In this document: positions 39,390 through 47,794 of the stretch, piece after piece
Layout of the letters: each line of letters begins with the position of its first letter
Numbering within the stretch: position 1 is the first letter of the stretch
Assembly: GCF_036663835.1 (NCBI RefSeq)
Contig: NZ_JAXOJT010000001.1
Location: 2,046,001-2,110,000, forward strand
Direction: 5' to 3'
Source: Sphingomonas sp. LT1P40
GTDB lineage: Bacteria; Pseudomonadota; Alphaproteobacteria; Sphingomonadales; Sphingomonadaceae
DNA length: 64,000 nt
Notes under the pieces: generated by a model
Database searches by the model: none
Told to the model about the DNA's origin: nothing
Seen by the model: the letters and a program-made list of their open reading frames with translations, nothing else
Position numbers and translations under genes: made by a program

Positions 39390-39545
39390 CTAGCGTTCCA
39401 GGCGCCAGCCCCTCACGCCCTTTTCCATCGGTCGGCCACAACCGACACACTCGCCGATCATCCGATCGCCACGGAAATGGACCGTCGCCATATTACGCTC
39501 GTGCGATCCGCGCAGACACGCAAAAAATCTGAATATTTTTAGCAT
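39390..39545 (-). CDS. Small CxxC protein of unknown function (51 residues)
   Basis: A 51-residue ORF on the minus strand, too short for usual cutoffs, in an otherwise empty 318-bp gap. The ATG at 39545 is preceded by GGAG at a spacing of five bases. The sequence starts MLKIFRFFACLRGSHERN and contains GECVGCGRPMEKG, a CxxC that could hold half a zinc site or a thiol pair; the protein is basic with an Arg-rich tail. Codon positions look like coding. It might be a small zinc-ribbon-like or membrane-edge peptide. Nothing else in the gap (39546-39676) was found. Confidence 0.55.
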   Translation of the reverse strand: MLKIFRFFACLRGSHERNMATVHFRGDRMIGECVGCGRPMEKGVRGWRLER

Positions 39546-39676
39546 GTTGTCTCCAGCCCGGCACGATTCCCGGCTGTAACCCGTGACAACCTCGCGCGTT
39601 CCCCCGAGCTGATGTCGGGCGTCAATTTCGGAGCATCTTCAGAGACCTGAACGCCATTGCTCAGGCGAATCGACTC

Positions 39677-40072
39677 TCACTTTTCCAAAAACGGTGCCGC
39701 TACGTCCTCGCGCACGCGCACCAGCCGCCCGGTCGCGCGGTCCAGCATCGCCCAGGTCGATACCGCCTCGACCTTCACCCGCCCGTCCGCGCCGGTGAAG
39801 CGCATATGCCGGTCGAACCGCGCCCCGCGCGGCGGCTGCGGCACCCAGGTTTCACCCGTCACCGTCTCGCCCGCCACGACATTGCCGCGATAGTCGATCT
39901 CATGCCGCGTCACGACCCAGATATAGGCGGCGTGGTGTTCCGGTGCCGCCACCGCATGCCAGTGTGCGACGGCAATGTCCTGAATCCAGCGGACCCACAC
40001 CGCATTGTTGACATGGCCCAGTTCGTCGATGTCGTCCGGTCCGGCGGTGATTTCCTGCGAAAAGCGCGTCAT
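39677..40072 (-). CDS. Hotdog-fold acyl-CoA thioesterase
   Basis: 131 residues. DDIDELGHVNNAVWVRW carries the 4-hydroxybenzoyl-CoA thioesterase-type signature, with Asp16 as likely catalytic residue and H20-V-N-N following. Then HEIDYRGNVVAGETVTGETW, the second strand region. It hydrolyses acyl-CoA or acyl-ACP thioesters; chain specificity unknown. Monocistronic or with exbD, 73 bp apart. Confidence 0.85.
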   Translation of the reverse strand: MTRFSQEITAGPDDIDELGHVNNAVWVRWIQDIAVAHWHAVAAPEHHAAYIWVVTRHEIDYRGNVVAGETVTGETWVPQPPRGARFDRHMRFTGADGRVKVEAVSTWAMLDRATGRLVRVREDVAAPFLEK

Positions 40073-40145
40073 GGAAACGGCTTACGGCACCTGCGCGACG
40101 CGGGAAAGCGGCGCGTGACCGTACCGCTTCACACGCCGCATCGCG

Positions 40146-40553
40146 TCACTCGATCGCCATGCGCTCGTTGCCGATAAAGCCGAGACGGGTGACGCCCGCC
40201 CGCTTCACCGTAGCGAGCACGCCGGTAAAGCGATCATAGCTCGCCGCCGCATCGGTCTTCAGGTGCAGTACGCCCTGTGCCGCGACGGTCGTGGCCAGCA
40301 GGTCCGGCAATTCCGCCTCGGCAATCGCGCGCCCGTCCCAGGACAACCTCCCGGACGCCGAAATATCCAGCCGGTGTGGCGTTTCCAGTTTTGGAGTCGC
40401 CTTTCCGTTTGGCAGATCGACCGGAATCTTGTGCCGCGCCACCGGGATGGTGATGATGAGCATTACCAGCAGCACCAGCAGCACATCGATCAACGGCGTC
40501 GTATTCATCGTCGAGAACAGTTCGGGCTCGGCCGGGGCAGCATAACGTCGCAT
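40146..40553 (-). CDS. exbD: ExbD-type energy-transducing protein
   Basis: 135 residues from ATG 40553, preceded by AGGAGG. One transmembrane helix contains the key acidic residue Asp23 (MNTTPLIDVLLVLLVMLIIT), followed by a periplasmic domain with PVDLPNGK. ExbD with ExbB and TonB couples the proton gradient to outer-membrane transport. No exbB or tonB is adjacent in the window, so this is a separated copy. A 12-bp palindrome lies 22 bp ahead of the start. Confidence 0.88.
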   Translation of the reverse strand: MRRYAAPAEPELFSTMNTTPLIDVLLVLLVMLIITIPVARHKIPVDLPNGKATPKLETPHRLDISASGRLSWDGRAIAEAELPDLLATTVAAQGVLHLKTDAAASYDRFTGVLATVKRAGVTRLGFIGNERMAIE

Positions 40554-40574
40554 GGCAACCTCCTGGTGTAAGAG

Positions 40575-40586
40575 ATGTTGCAACAT
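40575..40586 (-). promoter_or_regulatory. 12-bp palindrome in the exbD leader
   Basis: ATGTTGCAACAT is a perfect palindrome between the YdeI-like stop and the exbD start. Its half ATGTTG matches the half-sites of the GT4-promoter palindrome at 3762-3778, though spacing differs. It may be a repressor site near the transcription start. Confidence 0.4.
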
Positions 40587-40611
40587 GACATAGTTGAAGC
40601 CGTTTGCAAGC

Positions 40612-41205
40612 TCAGCAATTCTCGTATTTCCAGTGCCGTTTCTTGCCCTCGCGGATCCAGCCGATCGCTTCCGCCACACGCTTGTCACGAGTCGCTTCGC
40701 GCTTGGCCTCGACGATCCAGTCGCAATAGTCGCGCCGTGCGCCGGGCGGAAAGGCGTCGAATTTCTCCGCCGCCACCGCATCGCGCGCCAGCGCCTCGGC
40801 GAGCGTATCCGGCACTGCCACCTCGGCTTTGGGCGGCTTGGCCTCACGCTTCGGCAGTTCGCCCGACTCGATTAGCGCCGCCGCCTCGCGAACCGACGTT
40901 TCCATTGCGGCAGCGTCGGGCAGATCGGCAAGAGACGCGATGCGCCCAAACTGGCCCATCGCCTCACCCTCGTGACCCGTCGCCATTTCCCGGCGATACC
41001 AAAAGCCGAAGCTCGCATGCCCCTTGAATGCGGCCATATTCGCCAGAGGACGCCCGCGATACGAGAACGCGGGCATGCTCCACTTGATGGCTTCCTCAAC
41101 CTCGGGGCAGGCAACGTGAACGCGCTCGCGCAGCCAGGTCAGGATCGGGCGCGCGAAATAGGCCTGCTTTTCGATATAGGCATCGACACGCGGATCGGTG
41201 AGCAT
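40612..41205 (-). CDS. YdeI/OmpD-associated family protein with an N-terminal DUF1801 domain
   Basis: 197 residues from ATG 41205 (site GGAGGACC); an upstream ATG at 41232 is possible. N-terminal DUF1801 part (WSMPAFSYRGRPLANMAAFKGHASFGFWYRR), then the YdeI C-terminal helices (FDAFPPGARRDYCDWIVEAKREATRDKRVAEAI). Function unsettled; linked in E. coli to stress tolerance. Lies upstream of exbD by 58 bp. Confidence 0.8.
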   Translation of the reverse strand: MLTDPRVDAYIEKQAYFARPILTWLRERVHVACPEVEEAIKWSMPAFSYRGRPLANMAAFKGHASFGFWYRREMATGHEGEAMGQFGRIASLADLPDAAAMETSVREAAALIESGELPKREAKPPKAEVAVPDTLAEALARDAVAAEKFDAFPPGARRDYCDWIVEAKREATRDKRVAEAIGWIREGKKRHWKYENC

Positions 41206-41255
41206 GACGGGTCCTCCCCCCATATGCTCCACCGCCTTGCATCGCAGGTCAAGAT

Positions 41256-41594
41256 TCAGGGGTTCAGCGCCACCGCATCGTCGTCGTCGAGATCCTCGTC
41301 GTCCGCCGTTCCGTCCTCGAACGCGTCCTGCGCATCGTCCTCGTCGTCGTCATCCTCGTCGCTCTCGCCGGTGATCTTGCTCGATCCCTCGTCGGCGGTC
41401 ATCGCCAGCTCGTCTTCGTCGTCGTCGGCGTCGATCTCTTCGCCCAGATCGGGGTTTAGATCGGTCAGGATGATACCGTTGCCGGGGCCGCTGCGCGTCG
41501 CCTCCAGGATTTCGGCGCGCTGGCTCTCGTCATAGCCGTCTTCGTCATAACCGTCGTCGCCGGACCCTTGTCCCGGTACCTGATGACCGCCCAT
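41256..41594 (-). CDS. Highly acidic, probably disordered protein
   Basis: 112 residues from ATG 41594 (site GGAG); the longer ORF to 41696 overlaps another gene. It begins MGGHQVPGQGSGDDGYDEDG, has one ordered-looking central piece (AEILEATRSGPGNGIILTDL) and ends in Asp/Glu runs (SDEDDDDEDDAQDAFEDG). Nearly all charge is negative. No family recognised; a metal-binding, nucleic-acid-mimic or stress role is only speculation. Confidence 0.6.
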   Translation of the reverse strand: MGGHQVPGQGSGDDGYDEDGYDESQRAEILEATRSGPGNGIILTDLNPDLGEEIDADDDEDELAMTADEGSSKITGESDEDDDDEDDAQDAFEDGTADDEDLDDDDAVALNP

Positions 41595-41670
41595 TGTACG
41601 TCTCCATGTTTCACTGAAGCGCGAACGGCGGGACGGGGTCGCTGGTTCCTTGGGTCTGCGACAAACGCCT

Positions 41671-42912
41671 TCAGCTGCGACGGAACAGCTTTCCACGCTC
41701 GGTGACGAATACGATGGCCAGAGCGGCGAATCCTAGCGACACGAAGCCGATGTAGAGCGGCACGGTGGTGCCATCGAACGCCTGCCCGATCACCGCGCCC
41801 AGCACCGCTGCACCCATGGTGGCGATGAACCCTTGCAGGCTCGACGCCGTGCCCGCAATGTCGCCCATATTCTCCATCGCCATCGCGGAGAAATTTGAGT
41901 TGGCCAGCCCCATCGCCGCCATCATCGGTGCCTGCAGGATGATGAACACCCACAGATTCTCGCCGCCCAGCAGGATCACGGCCAGATGGATCACCGCCAG
42001 CACCGTTAGCACCACCAGTGCGAAATGCGACAGGAAGCGCATCCCGAAACGCATCACCAGCCGCGAGTTCATGAACGCGCCTACCGCCATCAGTCCGGCG
42101 ACGGACGCGAACACGACGGTCAGGAGTTCGGGCCGTTTGAACACGTCATAGACGATCTGCTGGATCGATCCGATGAACGAGAAGAAGCAGCTCGAGATCG
42201 CGGTGCTCGCCAGCGTGTAACCCACCGCCCACCGGTCGCGGAACATCGCGCGATAGCCGTTCCAGATGCCACGCAGGTCAAGCGGCTGCACCGATTCGCG
42301 CGCCAGCGTCTCCGGCATGCGCATCGTGAACCAGATCAGCACCAGCGCGGCGATGATCGCGATCCCGCCGAATATCAGCCGCCACGTGTCGAAAATCATC
42401 ACCATCAGCTGCCCCCAGGCGGGTGCCAGCACCGGCACGATCATGAACGTCATGAACGCCAGGCTCATCACCCGCGCCATCGCACGGCCCGAAAAGCAGT
42501 CACGCACCAGCGCCACCGTCACCACCCGTCCCGCCGCGACTGCCGCGCCGCTCGCCGCGCGTGCCACCAGCAACAGCTCGAAACTCTGCGAGAAGGCCGC
42601 CACCGCGTTGGTCACGACATAGAAACCCAGCGCGATCGCAATCACCGGCTTGCGCCCATAGCGGTCGGCCAGCGGCCCGTGGAACAATTGTGCCACGGCA
42701 AAGCCGAGCATGAAGGCGGTAATGACATATTGCCGGTGGTTCGGCTCGGTCACGCCCAGATCGTCGCTGATCGCGGGTAACGCCGGCAGCATCGCGTCGA
42801 TGCCGAGCGCCGTCAGCGCCATGATCGACGCGATCAGCGCGACGAACTCGCCCATCGGGATCGGCGATCGGTTGACGGAGTCGCTCGCGGAGGAGGGGGT
42901 TCGCGCATCCAT
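41671..42912 (-). CDS. Bcr/CflA-type drug-resistance MFS transporter
   Basis: 413 residues from ATG 42912 (ATG 42930 also possible). Twelve hydrophobic helices; LFHGPLADRYGRKPVI is the loop 2-3 signature and MLPALPAISDDLGV marks the DHA1 group. It likely exports drugs or dipeptides by H+ antiport. It is divergent from the lipoprotein gene at 43014; the gap holds no clear motif. Confidence 0.85.
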   Translation of the reverse strand: MDARTPSSASDSVNRSPIPMGEFVALIASIMALTALGIDAMLPALPAISDDLGVTEPNHRQYVITAFMLGFAVAQLFHGPLADRYGRKPVIAIALGFYVVTNAVAAFSQSFELLLVARAASGAAVAAGRVVTVALVRDCFSGRAMARVMSLAFMTFMIVPVLAPAWGQLMVMIFDTWRLIFGGIAIIAALVLIWFTMRMPETLARESVQPLDLRGIWNGYRAMFRDRWAVGYTLASTAISSCFFSFIGSIQQIVYDVFKRPELLTVVFASVAGLMAVGAFMNSRLVMRFGMRFLSHFALVVLTVLAVIHLAVILLGGENLWVFIILQAPMMAAMGLANSNFSAMAMENMGDIAGTASSLQGFIATMGAAVLGAVIGQAFDGTTVPLYIGFVSLGFAALAIVFVTERGKLFRRS

Positions 42913-43013
42913 GCCGCGCCCATGCCGCATCGCGGCGAATGCGTCACCCCGTGGATTGATCTTTTTCACGACATCGATTAGTGTGTTGGTTAAATAATAC
43001 GGTGGAGGTTGAA

Positions 43014-43514
43014 ATGAAACGGATTTGGCTGGCTCTGCCGCTGGTCGTGGCGCTTGCGGCATGCGGCAGTGAGGGCGAAGGCACGACCATCTCGATCAAG
43101 GGCGATGACGGCAATGTTGTCGCCAGTGCGGATAAGGATGGCCGGGTCGCAATTAAAGCGCCAGGTTTCGAGGGGTCGCTGAAGCTGCCCAAATTCCAGC
43201 TCGACGCAGGCGATTTCGAGATCGACGGCGTAAAACTCTATCCCGGATCGACCATCGCCGCGCTGAATATCGACGGCAAGGAAAACACCGCGACCAAGGA
43301 CGGCGGCACCGTGCGGGTCCAGTTCAACAGCCCCGCCACCGCCGACACCGTGCGCAACTGGTTCCGCGAGCAAATGGAAACGGCTGGCTTCACGGTCACC
43401 GCAAACGGATCCCAGCTTGCCGGCAAGACCGGCGAAGGTAGCCCGTTCACGCTCAAGCTCGATCCCAACGGGGATGCGAAGAGTCGCGGCACGCTGACCG
43501 TCACCGGAAACTGA
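43014..43514 (+). CDS. Lipoprotein of unknown function
   Basis: 166 residues from ATG 43014, preceded by GGAGG. Lipobox LPLVVALAAC (Cys17). The mature part has SIKGDDGNVVASADKDGRV, EGSLKLPKFQLDAGDFEIDGVKLYPGS and repeated beta-type stretches. Probably periplasm-facing membrane lipoprotein. No family recognised. Confidence 0.7.
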   Translation: MKRIWLALPLVVALAACGSEGEGTTISIKGDDGNVVASADKDGRVAIKAPGFEGSLKLPKFQLDAGDFEIDGVKLYPGSTIAALNIDGKENTATKDGGTVRVQFNSPATADTVRNWFREQMETAGFTVTANGSQLAGKTGEGSPFTLKLDPNGDAKSRGTLTVTGN

Positions 43515-43537
43515 GGCCCCTGTTCGACTGCAACGCG

Positions 43538-43577
43538 AGGGGCTATCTCAGGGATAATTCATCCCGATAAGGCCCCT
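43538..43577 (+). terminator. Imperfect hairpin between the lipoprotein and oxygenase genes
   Basis: AGGGGC (43538-43543) with GCCCCT (43572-43577), plus TATC/GATA and GGGAT/ATCCC inside, form a bulged stem of about 15 bp. It ends four bases before the oxygenase start and 24 bp follow the lipoprotein stop. It may terminate the lipoprotein transcript or act in the oxygenase leader. No T-tract. Confidence 0.4.
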
Positions 43578-43581
43578 TGTA

Positions 43582-44532
43582 ATGTCCGACACGATCCTCT
43601 CCGAAGTCCCGCTGGTCAGCCTCGCCGATCAGGCCAGCGACCCCGACGGCTTTGCCGCAGCGCTGGGCGGATCATTCGAGCGCTTCGGTTTTGCGATGGT
43701 GCGCGATCATGGCGTGCCCCAGCCGCTGGTGGACCGCGCCTGGGCGCAGACCCGCGCCTTTTTCGACCTGTCCGAGGACGAAAAGCGCGGCTATTTCATT
43801 CAAGGTGGCGGCGGCGCGCGCGGTTACACGCCGTTCAAGACCGAGATCGCCAAGGGCGCGACGCACGTCGATCTCAAGGAATTCTGGCACATCGGCCGCG
43901 AGCTTCCGGAGGGGCACCGCTTCGCCGACAGCATGTCGCCCAACATCTGGCCCGACCGGCCCGAAGGTTTCCGCCAGACCTTTCTCGACCTGTTCTCGGC
44001 GCTCGACACGGCGGGCGACAAACTGCTCTCCGCCATTGCCCGTCATCTCGGCCTCGACCCACGCTGGTTCGACCCGGCGGTGAAGGATGGCAATTCGGTT
44101 CTGCGCCTGCTGCACTATCCGCCCGTTACCGAGGATGCGCCGAACGTCCGCGCGGGCGCGCATGAGGATATCAACCTCATCACGCTGTTGCTGGGTGCCG
44201 AAGAGGCCGGTCTCGAACTGCTCGACCGCGACGGCGGCTGGCTGCCGATCAAGCCGCCCGAAGGGGCGATGGTGGTCAATGTCGGCGACATGCTGCAGCG
44301 GCTGACCAACCACGTCCTACCCTCGACCACGCACCGCGTCGTCAATCCGCCGCCCGAACGGCGCGGCCATTCTCGCTACTCGATGCCGTTCTTTCTGCAT
44401 CCCGCGCCGGATTTCCTCATCAAGGCGCTGCCCCAATGTGTGACCGCCGCGAACCCCGAACGCGAGCCGCCGATTACCGCGCATGATTATCTCGCCGAAC
44501 GGCTCGCCGAAATCGGCCTTACAAAGAAATAA
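43582..44532 (+). CDS. Isopenicillin-N-synthase-like 2OG-Fe(II) oxygenase
   Basis: 316 residues. N-terminal DIOX_N region (VPLVSLADQASDPDGFAAALG, then FAMVRDHGVP), and the double-stranded beta-helix with AHEDINLITLLLG (His-x-Asp of the iron triad) and STTHRVVNPPPERRGHSRYSM (distal His and the 2OG Arg). Related proteins include gibberellin-type and IPNS-like oxygenases; here the substrate is not known. No pathway neighbours are recognised. Confidence 0.85.
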   Translation: MSDTILSEVPLVSLADQASDPDGFAAALGGSFERFGFAMVRDHGVPQPLVDRAWAQTRAFFDLSEDEKRGYFIQGGGGARGYTPFKTEIAKGATHVDLKEFWHIGRELPEGHRFADSMSPNIWPDRPEGFRQTFLDLFSALDTAGDKLLSAIARHLGLDPRWFDPAVKDGNSVLRLLHYPPVTEDAPNVRAGAHEDINLITLLLGAEEAGLELLDRDGGWLPIKPPEGAMVVNVGDMLQRLTNHVLPSTTHRVVNPPPERRGHSRYSMPFFLHPAPDFLIKALPQCVTAANPEREPPITAHDYLAERLAEIGLTKK

Positions 44533-44582
44533 TTGGGTTACGGCTCCCCCGGCTTCCTTTAGCGGGAAGCCCGGAGGAACTG

Positions 44583-45875
44583 ATGACCGAACCGCTTCGC
44601 GTAGCTCTTGCCGGCCTTGGCACCGTGGGGGCAGGCGTGATCCGCCTGATCGACGCCAATGCCGAGCTGATCGCGCGCCGCGCCGGTCGTCCGATCGAGA
44701 TCGTCGCAGTCAGCGCCCGCGACCGCGCCAAGGACCGCGGCGTCGATATCGCGCGCTTCGATTGGGTCGACGACATGGCCGAACTGGCGCGGCACCCGAA
44801 CGCCGACGTCGTGGTCGAGCTGATCGGCGGCTCCGATGGCCCCGCCCTCGCGCTCGCCCGCGCCACGCTGGCCAGCGGCAAGAGCCTGGTCACCGCTAAC
44901 AAGGCAATGATCGCGCATCACGGTCTTGAGCTGGCGCGTCAGGCCGAACAGGCCGATACCGCGATGAAGTTCGAGGCGGCGGTCGCAGGCGGCGTGCCAG
45001 TCATCAAGGGGCTGCGCGAAGGTGCCGCCGCCAACGTCATCGACCGCGTCTATGGCATCCTCAACGGCACCTGCAATTTCATTCTGTCGAAGATGGAGGC
45101 AGAAGGCCGGAACTTCGCCGAGATTCTCGCCGAAGCACAAGCAGCCGGGTTTGCCGAGGCAGACCCCAGCTTCGACATCGACGGCGTCGATGCCGCGCAC
45201 AAATTGTCGATCCTCGCCAGCGTCGCGTTCGGCACGCAACCAGCATTCGGCGACGTCGCCATCGGTGGCATCCGCCATCTGCTCGCCGCCGACATCGCCG
45301 AGGCAGCCGCGCTCGGCTATCGCATCCGCCTGCTTGGAATCGCCGATCTGGGACCGAACGGGCTGTTCCAGCGCGTCCACCCACACCTCGTCCCGCTTGC
45401 CCACCCGCTCGCGCATGTGCTGGGCGCGACCAACGCCGTCGTGGCGGAGGGCAATTTCGTCGGGCGGCTGCTGTTTCAGGGCGCGGGTGCCGGCGATGGC
45501 CCCACCGCCTCGGCCGTCGTCGCCGACCTGATCGACATCGCGCGCGGCGAGTTCGGCCCGCCCTATGCCATGCCAGCCGCGTCGCTCGCGGTGGAGGCAC
45601 CCGCTCCTACCGGCGAGCGCCGCAGCCGCGCCTATTTGCGCTTTACCGTTGCGGACAAAGTCGGCGTGCTGGCCGAGATCGCCGCCGCGATGCGCGATGC
45701 CGGTGTGTCAATCGAATCGCTAATTCAGCGCGGCGCGCTCGCCGATGGCAGCGTCCTCGTCGCCATCGTCACCCACGAAGGCCCGGAACGTTGCGTCGCG
45801 CAGGCACTCGACAAACTACGCGGCTCGACCAGCCTGGCGGGCGAGCCGATGTGGATGCACATTCTCAGTGATTAG
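44583..45875 (+). CDS. hom: Homoserine dehydrogenase
   Basis: 430 residues with a GGAGGAAC site. NAD(P)-binding start VALAGLGTVGAGVIRLI, the substrate loop GGVPVIKGLREG and NGTCNFILSKM, and DIDGVDAAHKLSILA. A C-terminal ACT domain (FTVADKVGVLAEIAAAMRDAG to the end) is present, as in single-function enzymes feedback-controlled by threonine. It reduces aspartate semialdehyde to homoserine for threonine and methionine. Neighbour glpX fits a common core gene order in this group. Confidence 0.95.
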   Translation: MTEPLRVALAGLGTVGAGVIRLIDANAELIARRAGRPIEIVAVSARDRAKDRGVDIARFDWVDDMAELARHPNADVVVELIGGSDGPALALARATLASGKSLVTANKAMIAHHGLELARQAEQADTAMKFEAAVAGGVPVIKGLREGAAANVIDRVYGILNGTCNFILSKMEAEGRNFAEILAEAQAAGFAEADPSFDIDGVDAAHKLSILASVAFGTQPAFGDVAIGGIRHLLAADIAEAAALGYRIRLLGIADLGPNGLFQRVHPHLVPLAHPLAHVLGATNAVVAEGNFVGRLLFQGAGAGDGPTASAVVADLIDIARGEFGPPYAMPAASLAVEAPAPTGERRSRAYLRFTVADKVGVLAEIAAAMRDAGVSIESLIQRGALADGSVLVAIVTHEGPERCVAQALDKLRGSTSLAGEPMWMHILSD

Positions 45876-46227
45876 GGGGCAGGTTCGCGCTTGCGAGTCA
45901 CCTTACCGTCAAACCCGACGCTGGCCGTTACCCCGACCATCCCGCCACACTGCGTCAAAAACGGGCCGCTGACGCCGCACTGGAACATGACATCCTCCAG
46001 CACGCGATCGGTCTGCGCCGGTATGTTGTCGATTGCGCGGGCAGTGACGAAGGGCACGCGATATTTCTTGTCCGCCTCCCGCAGCGCACAGATCGTCACC
46101 TCGTCCTCGACGTCGGTGGTCTTGCACGGGATGACGGCGCGGGTCTTTTCGCGATAGGCCTGCATCTCCGCCTCGGCCCGGCACTGCCAGTCTGAAGCGC
46201 AAACATCAACAACAGCGATACCGGCAT
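45872..46227 (-). CDS. Small secreted protein with an apparent frameshift at the signal peptide
   Basis: The long frame ending at 45872 encodes a clear mature part (AEMQAYREKTRAVIPC, then VTICALREADKKYRVPFV, with four further Cys), but its in-frame starts upstream are only TTG/GTG with no signal peptide. In the other frame, the ATG at 46227 has an ideal GGAGG site and encodes the signal sequence MPVSLLLMFALQTGSAG, but that frame stops at 46096-46098. One missing base near 46190-46200 would join them. So this is either a recently broken gene, a sequencing error, or, less likely, a programmed shift. Convergent with hom by 4 bp. Function unknown. Confidence 0.55.
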
Positions 46228-46288
46228 GGCCCGAACCCTCCGGTCCGGATGCTAGCACGCTCCCGCCGGGGTACGGCAAGCCCGAAAA

Positions 46289-46627
46289 TCAGTCGACGCT
46301 GGTACGCACTAGCTCGCGGCCCTTGCTCGGGCATACCGGCGCACCCTGAACGCCACACGGCACGCCGCCCGACTTCACCACGTCCATCTTCGCGCTCCAT
46401 GTCGGCGCGTTGGTGTCGGCAAGCCGATAGCGTGAAGTCACCGCTGGCGCACAGGTGCCGGTCAGGCATAACTTGATCGGGCGGGCGGCAATGCGGCGCT
46501 GCGCTTTCCGCACGGGCCGCTTGCGCGCCGTTGCCGCCGGTCGCGCCCGCTTGGGCAGCGTCACCACACGCGGCGCCTCGCCCGCTACGCTCACCGAAGC
46601 ACTCATCGCCAGCAACCATGTCAGCAT
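46289..46627 (-). CDS. Small secreted basic protein of unknown function
   Basis: 112 residues from ATG 46627 (site AAGGGG). Signal peptide MLTWLLAMSASVSVAGEA. The mature part is rich in Arg/Lys (TLPKRARPAATARKRPVRKA) and has five Cys (CLTGTCAP, PCGVQGAPVCP). No family recognised; probably periplasmic. It is upstream of the frameshifted gene by 61 bp and divergent from glpX. Confidence 0.55.
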   Translation of the reverse strand: MLTWLLAMSASVSVAGEAPRVVTLPKRARPAATARKRPVRKAQRRIAARPIKLCLTGTCAPAVTSRYRLADTNAPTWSAKMDVVKSGGVPCGVQGAPVCPSKGRELVRTSVD

Positions 46628-46791
46628 GTCACGCGCCCCTTGAAACCCTGTTACCCGCCCTAACGCCGTGAAATCGCATTTGGTTTCGCGGCACCATACG
46701 CTTTTGAAACGATGACAGCGTTGGCGGGCATCGACAACACCGCCCCGCCCTCCTATCGCCCCTGCCAAACGGGTATAGAAGAGGGCAATCC

Positions 46792-47760
46792 ATGACCACC
46801 GCCAGTCAGAATCTCGACCGCGTCCTCGTCCTTGAGATGGTGCGCGTCACCGAGGCCGCCGCCATCGCGGCCTCCACGCTCACGGGGCGTGGCGACGAAA
46901 AGGCCGCCGATGCCGCCGCCGTCGACGCGATGCGCACCGCGCTCAACGAGCTGTATATGGACGGCACTGTGGTAATCGGTGAAGGCGAGCGCGACGAAGC
47001 GCCAATGCTGTATATCGGTGAAAAGGTCGGCAGTGCGATCGGCAAGGGGCCGAAGATCGACATCGCGCTCGATCCGTTGGAGGGAACAACGATCTGCGCC
47101 AAGGCGGGGCCGAACAGCCTGGCGGTTCTCGCCATCGCCGAAGAGGGCATGCTGCTCAACGCGCCCGACGTTTACATGGACAAGATCGCGGTCGGCCCGG
47201 GCTATCCCGCCGACGTCATTGACCTCGACAAGTCGGTGACCGCGAATGTCGAAGCGATCGCCACAGCCAAAGGCGTGAAGCCCGCTGACATCATCGCCTG
47301 CGTGCTCGATCGCCCCCGCCACGAAAAGCTGATCGCCGAACTCCGCACGATCGGCTGCGGCGTCGTGCTGATCGGCGACGGCGATGTCGCGGGCGTGATT
47401 GCGACCACCGATCCCGACACCACGATTGACGTTTATATGGGCTCGGGCGGCGCGCCGGAGGGTGTGCTGGCATGTGCCGCGCTGCGCTGTGTCGGCGGCC
47501 AGTTCAAAGGCCGCTTGCTGTTCCGCAACGACGACGAGCGCGGTCGCGCGCGCAAATGGGGCATCACCGATCTGGACAAGCAATACGACCTGTCCGAATT
47601 GGCCAAGGGCGACTGCATCTTTGCCGCGACCGGCGTGACCGACGGTTCGCTGCTCGCCGGCGTTAAGCGGATGAAGGGCAAGATGACGACCGAAAGCGTC
47701 GTCATGCGCGCCAGTTCCGGCACCGTGCGCTGGGTCAAAGGCGAGCACCGCACCGCCTGA
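46792..47760 (+). CDS. glpX: Class II fructose-1,6-bisphosphatase
   Basis: 322 residues with a GAGGG site. Metal and phosphate motifs GTVVIGEGERDEAPMLYIG and IDIALDPLEGTT (Asp94) are typical GlpX; the family also includes sedoheptulose bisphosphatases. It dephosphorylates fructose-1,6-bisphosphate in gluconeogenesis. The promoter gap (46628-46791) shows nothing distinct. Confidence 0.95.
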   Translation: MTTASQNLDRVLVLEMVRVTEAAAIAASTLTGRGDEKAADAAAVDAMRTALNELYMDGTVVIGEGERDEAPMLYIGEKVGSAIGKGPKIDIALDPLEGTTICAKAGPNSLAVLAIAEEGMLLNAPDVYMDKIAVGPGYPADVIDLDKSVTANVEAIATAKGVKPADIIACVLDRPRHEKLIAELRTIGCGVVLIGDGDVAGVIATTDPDTTIDVYMGSGGAPEGVLACAALRCVGGQFKGRLLFRNDDERGRARKWGITDLDKQYDLSELAKGDCIFAATGVTDGSLLAGVKRMKGKMTTESVVMRASSGTVRWVKGEHRTA

Positions 47761-47794
47761 TGGCGAACGGCCATGCCCGCTGCCTGAACGGCAT

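Noticed and set aside
39223..39450. 75-codon minus-strand ORF at the end of ppc
   Set aside because: It overlaps the end of ppc and competes with the better 51-residue ORF, which has a ribosome site.
46206..46619. Alternative minus-strand ORF over the basic secreted protein
   Set aside because: The frame at 46289-46627 has a signal peptide and ribosome site, while this one has neither.
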